A stretch of DNA of 10,729 bases from NCBI GenBank assembly GCA_028289745.1, contig JANQOD010000077.1, positions 1 through 10,729 of the forward strand, given 5' to 3'. Shown in pieces: positions 6,174-10,729 of the stretch. The translations under genes and the position numbers were made by a program. Position 1 is the stretch's first letter, and each line of letters begins with the position of its first letter. Origin of the DNA: Allomuricauda sp. (lineage in GTDB: Bacteria > Bacteroidota > Bacteroidia > Flavobacteriales > Flavobacteriaceae). The notes below the pieces were generated by a model. That model had not been told where the DNA came from. It saw only the letters and a list, made by a program, of their open reading frames with translations, and did not search any database.

Positions 6174-7097
6174 ATGCAAACCCTAATCAAAATGGCGATG
6201 TTGCTTTTTTGCGGCATCGTCATTACTTTCACTGCTCGCGCACAATCAGAAACCGTTTTCAATGAGGTGCACTTTTATGAATCCCTAACTGCGGTCAAAG
6301 AAAAGATCGGCCCTGATGTGCTATCGCACATGGTGGTACAAATCGATAATCCTAGCTTTCCACTTGCCGAAAAAAGTGAATCACATTTGTTGTGCACCAA
6401 TTTGAAGACCAAAAACGGAACCATTGCCCAAGTGGCATTCACCTTTGCCGATGACCGATTGCACTATATCGAGGCCAGGAGCAATGCCATTGCCACTTTG
6501 CTCGAACAAAGAAAAGATACGGCCGACAGCTATATGCATTATAAGGTGCATTTTAAAGATGGCTTTTTTGCTGATGTGGAGAAAGACATTGTTTGGCAAT
6601 TGACCGATGAGGCCATGCACCCAAATTTGAATACTTGGGAAAACCCATATCTCTCTCAAGGCAAAGCCATTGAAGTGGCCTACACACCATCGGGAAAGGT
6701 TCCCGAATTTATCGAAATGGGTGGAGATTTGGAAAGCCTGCGCCCAAAGCTTGAAGCCAATAGCCATTTTATGCATGAGCAAAAACTCGATGGCTCTGAC
6801 CCCAACGCGCAATTACAACTGAACTGTTTCGGGGTCGAATATGCAGGCTTCCCCAGAAAAATCGAGGCCCGTTTTGGCGATGGAAAATTGAACGTGGTCT
6901 GGATTTTGACAGGAAAAGGTGAAGAAGACCGCATTCGGCAGAAATTGATGGCCGAGTACGGCGAACCCATATTTGTCAACGAAGCATGGGAAATATTCAA
7001 CGACTGGACCATCGCCCTACGAAAAGACAAACCCGAAGTGCTGCTGTTGACCAAAGAACTGGGGCAATTCTATAAGAAAGAATACTTCAAGCAATAA
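6174..7097 (+). CDS. Secreted protein of unknown function with an apparent internal duplication
   Basis: I do not recognise a named family. Starting at ATG 6174, the 307-residue product has a Sec signal (MQTLIKMAMLLFCGIVITF, then ARAQ before Ser25), so it is exported. An open frame continues upstream to 6033, but that would overlap the metallophosphatase gene and bury the signal; Met7 is another possible start. Two segments look alike. One runs from ESL (36-38) to Cys74 and then NGTIAQVAFTFADDRL at 81-96. The other runs from ESL (187-189) to Cys218 and AGFPRKIEARFGDGKL at 224-239; from the shared Gly they align without gaps to the shared Leu. The C-terminus (EIFNDWTIALRKDKPEVLLL) is strand-rich. 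It lies 58 bp after the metallophosphatase in the same direction with no clear promoter or terminator between, so co-transcription is possible. Confidence 0.75.
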   Translation: MQTLIKMAMLLFCGIVITFTARAQSETVFNEVHFYESLTAVKEKIGPDVLSHMVVQIDNPSFPLAEKSESHLLCTNLKTKNGTIAQVAFTFADDRLHYIEARSNAIATLLEQRKDTADSYMHYKVHFKDGFFADVEKDIVWQLTDEAMHPNLNTWENPYLSQGKAIEVAYTPSGKVPEFIEMGGDLESLRPKLEANSHFMHEQKLDGSDPNAQLQLNCFGVEYAGFPRKIEARFGDGKLNVVWILTGKGEEDRIRQKLMAEYGEPIFVNEAWEIFNDWTIALRKDKPEVLLLTKELGQFYKKEYFKQ

Positions 7098-7195
7098 CAC
7101 CCGCACACCCCATTAGGCAATCTGTACACCCATTGTGACCAACTATACAAAAGTTGCGGTACCCACTACATGATAGTAATAAAAATTGTAAGAAA

Positions 7196-7216
7196 ATTAC
7201 TAGTTTCCTAGGTAAT
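7196..7216 (+). promoter_or_regulatory. Small imperfect hairpin in the leader of the nuclease-like gene
   Basis: ATTAC-TAG (7196-7203) can pair with CTA-G-GTAAT (7208-7216) around a TTTC loop, with G7211 bulged. It ends 14 bp before the ATG at 7231. This sits in the 133 bp gap 7098-7230, which holds no gene; a TTG at 7154-7156 and a loose TAAAAATTG at 7180-7188 could belong to a promoter but do not fit the consensus well. The stem is weak and AT-rich, so a regulatory role is speculative. Confidence 0.2.
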
Positions 7217-7230
7217 AGAAGCTCTCGACC

Positions 7231-8112
7231 ATGGAAAAAGTACAGCTATTTTGGGACCCCAACGGAATTGAACTTGACCGGCTCGGTAAAAAATCAAAAT
7301 CGGGCGACCCTGCCGATGGTGATACCCCGTACGTGCGCATGCCCATTCGCATGCTGGGCATCGATACCCCAGAGACCAGCTATCAAGGGGGTGAGGCTAC
7401 GGGCAACAACAAACTGAATGAATTGAAAACACTGCTCGAAACAGGTAACTTTGACAACTGGATCAACCCTGCTTTCAAAGCCCACATTTTGCCACGATTG
7501 GTCAATGCGGGTACCCGACAGATCTCACAGGGGCAACAGGCCAAGGCGTTCTTTAAAAATTTGTTGGATACCCGCCTGGCAAAGCCCAATGGCACCAATC
7601 GCAGCCTCTTTGTATTGGCCGCCGACGAGCACTTTGACCACTATGGACGACTGTTGGCGTACATCGCCCCCAGTTTTACCACTACAGAGCTGGCCTCGGT
7701 GAGTTTTGACCAGCGAAAAACTTTCAACCTATTGTTGTTGGAGTCTGGCTGGGCCTCTAACATCATCATCTACCCCAACCTGCCCAAGAATTCCGATCTG
7801 CGATTAGCGCGAACGGCCGTCAAAAATGCGGTTGAAAACGATTTAGGTGCCTGGGCCGATCCCTTGGTGCTCACCGCCTATGAATACCGTATGTGCATTA
7901 AGCTCTACAATGCCTGCAAAAAGGCCAAGGCCAGCAACGGATTCTTTGTCAGGGAGTCTGATTGGGTGCAACGCTACTGCATCGACATGACGACCCTAAA
8001 AGTTTACAGTCCACAACAGTACCTACAAGTACAGCCTTATAACCGTTTGTTCATTTGGGGCAATGACATTCGAAAAGCCGTGGGTGAACTGAATTTGATT
8101 GCGGCAGAATAA
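7231..8112 (+). CDS. Staphylococcal-nuclease-like (thermonuclease fold) enzyme with insertion
   Basis: The 293-residue protein carries the SNase signature. ADGDTPYVRMPIRMLGIDTPE at 28-48 contains the metal-binding aspartates (Asp31, Asp45), Arg40 and Glu48, equivalent to Arg35 and Glu43 of the staphylococcal enzyme. FDHYGRLLAYI at 135-145 supplies the second catalytic Arg140. NLLLLESGWAS at 166-176 and ARTAVKNAVENDLGAWAD at 193-210 complete the OB-fold domain. The family cleaves DNA and RNA with calcium, and the catalytic set looks intact. Glu48 and Arg140 are 92 residues apart, against 44 in the staphylococcal enzyme, so about 48 residues are inserted (roughly 55-125). About 80 further residues follow the nuclease domain, rich in aromatics (LKVYSPQQYLQVQPYNRLFIW). 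No signal peptide is seen, so it is probably cytoplasmic, unlike most secreted relatives. Start chosen at the first ATG after the in-frame gap. Biological target unknown. Confidence 0.8.
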   Translation: MEKVQLFWDPNGIELDRLGKKSKSGDPADGDTPYVRMPIRMLGIDTPETSYQGGEATGNNKLNELKTLLETGNFDNWINPAFKAHILPRLVNAGTRQISQGQQAKAFFKNLLDTRLAKPNGTNRSLFVLAADEHFDHYGRLLAYIAPSFTTTELASVSFDQRKTFNLLLLESGWASNIIIYPNLPKNSDLRLARTAVKNAVENDLGAWADPLVLTAYEYRMCIKLYNACKKAKASNGFFVRESDWVQRYCIDMTTLKVYSPQQYLQVQPYNRLFIWGNDIRKAVGELNLIAAE

Positions 8113-8191
8113 GCCAAGCATTTTTATCAACCCCTGGTATGCCGATCATTTTTGATAGGAACAGTCCCATAATTATCCAGTACTTAAACGG
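8113..8191. other. Convergent intergenic region without a clear terminator
   Basis: The rightward nuclease-like gene and the leftward ligA operon end facing each other across 79 bp. The only symmetry seen is TATCAA (8125-8130) with TTGATA (8152-8157), separated by 21 bp. It lacks a GC-rich stem and a proper T-run, so I do not call a terminator although one would be expected here. Confidence 0.4.
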
Positions 8192-8491
8192 TTAGCCCAA
8201 AACCGCCTCCACCAACATTTTCAGCTCTTCATCAAAACCCATAGTAGGAAAGGGCCTGCCCGCTTGGCGATACCAATAGCCCGCGTTCCATTCATCGCCC
8301 TCTTTGCGGTGCAGATAGGCATGTACCCATTTTGCCATGGGGTCGGTCAATTGATCTACCAAATGGTGGGCGGCATACCAATCGCCATTGGCATCATGCC
8401 AAAGAGCTTGCAATACAACAGGCCATGTATTGGATGGAACATTTAGATGCAACGTTTCTTGAAATTCGACAAAATCACTGGGCCGCTTCAT
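8192..8491 (-). CDS. Small conserved soluble protein, function unknown
   Basis: From ATG 8491 the product is 99 residues, acidic and aromatic-rich, without signal or membrane segment. It has the pattern AHHLVDQ (41-47), KWVHAYLHRKEGDEWNAGYWYRQAG (54-78) and a C-terminal helix EELKMLVEAVL. I recall this W-x-HAYLHRKEGD-x-x-NA-x-YWY pattern from uncharacterised small proteins in many bacteria, which look like a single TPR-like helix pair, but I know no activity. A longer reading from 8536 would only add fifteen residues inside the preceding gene. The chosen start overlaps the end of the upstream membrane-protein gene by 17 bp, a sign of translational coupling. It is the last gene of the ligA operon. 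Confidence 0.75.
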   Translation of the reverse strand: MKRPSDFVEFQETLHLNVPSNTWPVVLQALWHDANGDWYAAHHLVDQLTDPMAKWVHAYLHRKEGDEWNAGYWYRQAGRPFPTMGFDEELKMLVEAVLG

Positions 8492-8891
8492 CTTCGGTAT
8501 ATTGAGGCCAGGCGATATGGGCCAAAATGCCCCCACAGACCATAATCAGAAGATGTATTCCATTGCCAAGTTCTTCTGGCAATAACTGTCCCAACGCTAC
8601 CAAAACAAAAGAAACGGCCACAAAAGCGAAAAAACCGGAGATTTCTTTGCGCTTGGTATATACTTTTCGGTTGTAGAATATTTTTGCGATAAGCCCTCCC
8701 AATAAAAAATTGAGCCAGATCAGGCCTGTTCGGTGGTCTTTGATGACTTTGCTAAACGTTGGAACGTTGTCATTGTTCAAACCCAAAATGACCAAAACAA
8801 TATCGGTCACGATCATAAGCCCTAGAATAGAGGCAATTACAATCTTTGCGATTTTAATGGTCTTCGCGTTTTTTTTGATATCCAACTTCAT
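8475..8891 (-). CDS. Small four-helix membrane protein, resembles its upstream neighbour
   Basis: The 138-residue protein has a lysine-rich cytoplasmic-type start (MKLDIKKNAKTIKIAK) and four likely membrane helices: about 17-37 (IVIASILGLMIVTDIVLVILG), 56-73 (GLIWLNFLLGGLIAKIFY), 86-104 (GFFAFVAVSFVLVALGQLL) and 109-127 (around IHLLIMVCGGILAHIA). It ends soluble and acidic (QYTEDEAAQ). It shares length, helix layout and several aligned residues with the gene just upstream, including VILxLN, Gly56, LG at 64-65, His125, Trp128 and a following YTE, so the two look like paralogues. Its ATG overlaps the neighbour's stop in ATGA. No known domain is recognised; a transport or membrane-scaffold role would be guesswork. 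Confidence 0.75.
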   Translation of the reverse strand: MKLDIKKNAKTIKIAKIVIASILGLMIVTDIVLVILGLNNDNVPTFSKVIKDHRTGLIWLNFLLGGLIAKIFYNRKVYTKRKEISGFFAFVAVSFVLVALGQLLPEELGNGIHLLIMVCGGILAHIAWPQYTEDEAAQ

Positions 8892-9298
8892 GGTAAAACT
8901 GCTTCAGTGTAATTCATAGACCAGAACAAATGCCCATATAAAAGTCCAAGACCCAACAAAATGCTCAAAAACCATATCGGCACCGGTTTTTTCAATTTAA
9001 GAAGGTACGCAATACCAATACTCAAAATGGCCAGACCAAAAAGTATGAGAACGGGGTACATTGATTTTGACATCTGATATGAAGAATCTCCGGTGCCTAA
9101 AAATAAATGGCCCATTATGGCCCCCAGGGCGAAGGGAATAAAAAACAGTTTACCCTGTGATGCTTTCAGCAGAATGATATTCGATGTATCTTCTTTTACA
9201 CCGTTCAGATTCAGAATGACCTCAATCACGACGTACGCAATCGCAAAAAAAATCATAATGCCGACGACAATTTCACGATATTCTTCAATCATTTCCAT
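8888..9298 (-). CDS. Small four-helix membrane protein downstream of ligA
   Basis: The 136-residue product from ATG 9298 has four likely membrane helices: about 9-31 (EIVVGIMIFFAIAYVVIEVI), 50-67 (KLFFIPFALGAIMGHLFL), 81-100 (YPVLILFGLAILSIGIAYLL) and 107-126 (PIWFLSILLGLGLLYGHLFW), with a short tail NYTEAVLP. The open frame continues to 9451, but those extra residues overlap the ligA 3' end out of frame, so the start is set 10 bp after the ligA stop; Met3 at 9292 is the alternative. It aligns with the next gene over most of its length (VILxLN, Thr38, Gly49, LG at 58-59, His123, Trp126, YTE at 130-132), pointing to a tandem duplication. The ATGA overlap with that gene supports joint synthesis. 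Function unknown. Confidence 0.75.
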   Translation of the reverse strand: MEMIEEYREIVVGIMIFFAIAYVVIEVILNLNGVKEDTSNIILLKASQGKLFFIPFALGAIMGHLFLGTGDSSYQMSKSMYPVLILFGLAILSIGIAYLLKLKKPVPIWFLSILLGLGLLYGHLFWSMNYTEAVLP

Positions 9299-9308
9299 AA
9301 GAGTAAAT

Positions 9309-10729
9309 TTACAACATTTGTAGGAACTCTTGTTCAGAAATAATGGGTACCCCCAAACCTTCGGCCTTTGTCTTTTTACTGGGGCCCATATTGGCCCCTG
9401 CCACCACATAGCTGGTCTTCGAAGAAATGGAAGAGGCGACCTTGCCCCCATTGTCTTCGATCAGTTTTTTGAGTTCGGTACGGCCAATGGTTTCAAAGAC
9501 ACCCGAAACCACGAAGGTCTTTCCTTTCAATAGATCGGATTGGTGCTGTAATTGTTCTTCAGAAAGTGAGAATTGCAATCCGTGGGCCTTTAATCGATTC
9601 ACTATTTCAAGATTTGTCTGATTTTGAAAAAACTGTACTACACTTTGCGCGATTCGTTCCCCGATCTCATCAACAGCGGTCAGTTCTTCTTCTGACGCGG
9701 CCATGAGCGCATCGATGTTCTTGTAGGCCTTGGCCAGTTTCTTGGCAACGGTCTCCCCTACATAACGGATACCGAGTGCGAACAGCACGCGTTCAAAAGG
9801 GATTTTTTTCGATGCCCCTACCCCATTCACCAAATTCTCTGCCGATTTCTCGGCCATCCGCTCCAGCGGAATGATTTGGTCAACAGACAACGTATAGAGA
9901 TCGGCATAGTTATCGATTAGTCTTTCTTTGAACAACAATTCGACAGTTTCACCGCCCAATCCTTCGATATCCATCGCCTTACGGGATATGAAATGTTGTA
10001 TGCGCCCCGTAATCTGTGGTGGGCAACCCGTATCGTTCGGACAGAAATGTTGGGCTTCACCTTCTTTTCGAATCAGTTCGGTGCCACATTCAGGGCAATG
10101 TGTAATGTATCGGGTCGGTTTTAAACCAAGAGGTCTTTTGGTCAGGTCAACTGCAATGATCTTGGGTATGATCTCGCCCCCCTTTTCCACAAATACGGTA
10201 TCCCCCTCTCGAATATCGAGTTTTGCGATTTGGTCGGCATTGTGCAATGAGGCCCGCTTCACCCTAGTGCCGGCCAAGAGCACAGGCTGCAAATTGGCGA
10301 CGGGTGTGATGGCTCCCGTTCGACCTACCTGATAGGTAATCTCATTGAGAACGGTAGCTTCTTGCTCGGCCTTGAACTTATAGGCCATGGCCCATCGGGG
10401 CGCCTTGGCGGTATGGCCCAGCTCTTCTTGTTGTTGCAGGCTGTTTATCTTGATGACGACACCATCGGTTTCATACGGCAATTCATGGCGATGTACATCC
10501 CAATATTCCACAAATTTCAAGACCTCATCGGTGGTCTTGCACAATTGGGCCACGGGCGGCACTTTAAACCCCCAGGCCCGGGCTTTTTCCAAGACCTCAA
10601 ATTGGGTTTTAAGACCCGACGTACCCACGATGCTGTACAAAAGACAATCTAACGGGCGTTGCGCGACCAAGGCGCTGTCTTGCAGTTTCAACGACCCTGA
10701 GGCCGTATTTCGTGGGTTCATATAAGGTT
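9309..10729 (-). CDS. ligA: NAD-dependent DNA ligase LigA (N-terminal part outside window)
   Basis: LigA seals nicks in DNA during replication and repair using NAD. About 473 residues are present; compared with the 671-residue E. coli enzyme, roughly the first 200 (Ia domain and the catalytic-lysine KxDG motif) lie beyond the right edge. The frame continues past the Met at 10721 with Pro-Tyr, so that Met in MNPRNTASGSLK is internal. Counting from it: adenylation motifs DGVVIK at 86-91 and WAMAYKF at 110-116; OB fold from about 122 to 195, with VGRTGAITPVANL and RASLHN; a four-cysteine zinc finger at Cys209, Cys212, Cys227, Cys233; helix-hairpin-helix region about 250-390 (DIEGLGGETV, LGIRYVGETVAKKLA, VDEIGERIAQSV); and a BRCT domain at about 396-470 with VVSGVFETIGRTEL and TSYVVAG. 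It heads an operon with three small genes. Confidence 0.97.
   Translation of the reverse strand, partial: PYMNPRNTASGSLKLQDSALVAQRPLDCLLYSIVGTSGLKTQFEVLEKARAWGFKVPPVAQLCKTTDEVLKFVEYWDVHRHELPYETDGVVIKINSLQQQEELGHTAKAPRWAMAYKFKAEQEATVLNEITYQVGRTGAITPVANLQPVLLAGTRVKRASLHNADQIAKLDIREGDTVFVEKGGEIIPKIIAVDLTKRPLGLKPTRYITHCPECGTELIRKEGEAQHFCPNDTGCPPQITGRIQHFISRKAMDIEGLGGETVELLFKERLIDNYADLYTLSVDQIIPLERMAEKSAENLVNGVGASKKIPFERVLFALGIRYVGETVAKKLAKAYKNIDALMAASEEELTAVDEIGERIAQSVVQFFQNQTNLEIVNRLKAHGLQFSLSEEQLQHQSDLLKGKTFVVSGVFETIGRTELKKLIEDNGGKVASSISSKTSYVVAGANMGPSKKTKAEGLGVPIISEQEFLQML

Noticed and set aside
6381..7054. Two minus-strand open frames opposite the secreted 307-residue protein
   Set aside because: The plus-strand frame has a clean signal peptide and a regular protein composition; the minus frames overlap each other and look like antisense shadows.
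7105..7134. Near-repeat ACACCCCATT / ACACCCATT after the secreted-protein gene
   Set aside because: Two short imperfect copies in C-rich sequence are within what chance allows, and no further copies were seen.
7098..8191. The nuclease-like gene as a recently acquired mobile or defence island
   Set aside because: No integrase, transposase, tRNA, flanking repeat or defence partner was found, and its base and codon use looks like that of its neighbours by eye.
9299..9451. Upstream extension of the first small membrane protein
   Set aside because: It lies within the ligA BRCT coding region in another frame, and its sequence is Arg/Pro/Trp-rich and unlike a membrane-protein start.
10719..10721. 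ATG at the right edge as the start of ligA
   Set aside because: It is the Met of the internal PYMNPRNTASGS motif of the adenylation domain; the frame continues beyond the window and the catalytic-lysine region is missing.

Overview
The window looks like chromosomal DNA of a member of the Bacteroidota, most likely a marine Flavobacteriaceae. The evidence is a cluster of genes in flavobacterial form (omega subunit, BamD lipoprotein, DUF4835 protein, a DUF6913-type protein next to dapA), exported proteins with Ala-Gln signal-peptide ends, weak or absent Shine-Dalgarno sites, and promoter-like boxes of the TAnnTTTG type. Genus cannot be decided from the sequence. It reads mostly as core genome: no insertion sequence, integrase, tRNA, rRNA, CRISPR array or long repeat was seen.

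Left third (1-4373, all minus strand). Two transcription units run leftward. The distal one is bamD - rpoZ - coaBC - DUF4835 (cut by the left edge), with junctions of 17 bp, 2 bp and an 8 bp overlap. It joins outer-membrane protein assembly, an RNA polymerase subunit and coenzyme A synthesis. The proximal one is a DUF6913-like gene overlapping dapA by ATGA, so lysine/diaminopimelate synthesis is translationally coupled to a protein of unknown function.

Middle (4374-8112, plus strand). A short divergent promoter region with a 14 bp palindrome leads into a split 5'-nucleotidase. A lipoprotein carrying only the C-terminal substrate-binding domain comes first, and a metallophosphatase carrying only the catalytic domain follows with an ATGA overlap, the reverse of the usual fused order. 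Next come a secreted 307-residue protein of unknown function that seems to contain an internal duplication, and a cytoplasmic staphylococcal-nuclease-like enzyme with complete catalytic motifs and a long insertion.

Right third (8192-10729, minus strand). NAD-dependent DNA ligase ligA (N-terminal part outside the window) is followed by two small membrane proteins that resemble each other and a conserved soluble 99-residue protein. They are packed with 10 bp spacing, a 4 bp overlap and a 17 bp overlap, so they look like one operon. The two rightward and leftward blocks converge at 8113-8191.

No clearly new system is present. The best leads are the reversed split nucleotidase with apparently different export signals, the tandem paralogous membrane proteins behind ligA, and the unusual active-site residues in the CoaC half of CoaBC.
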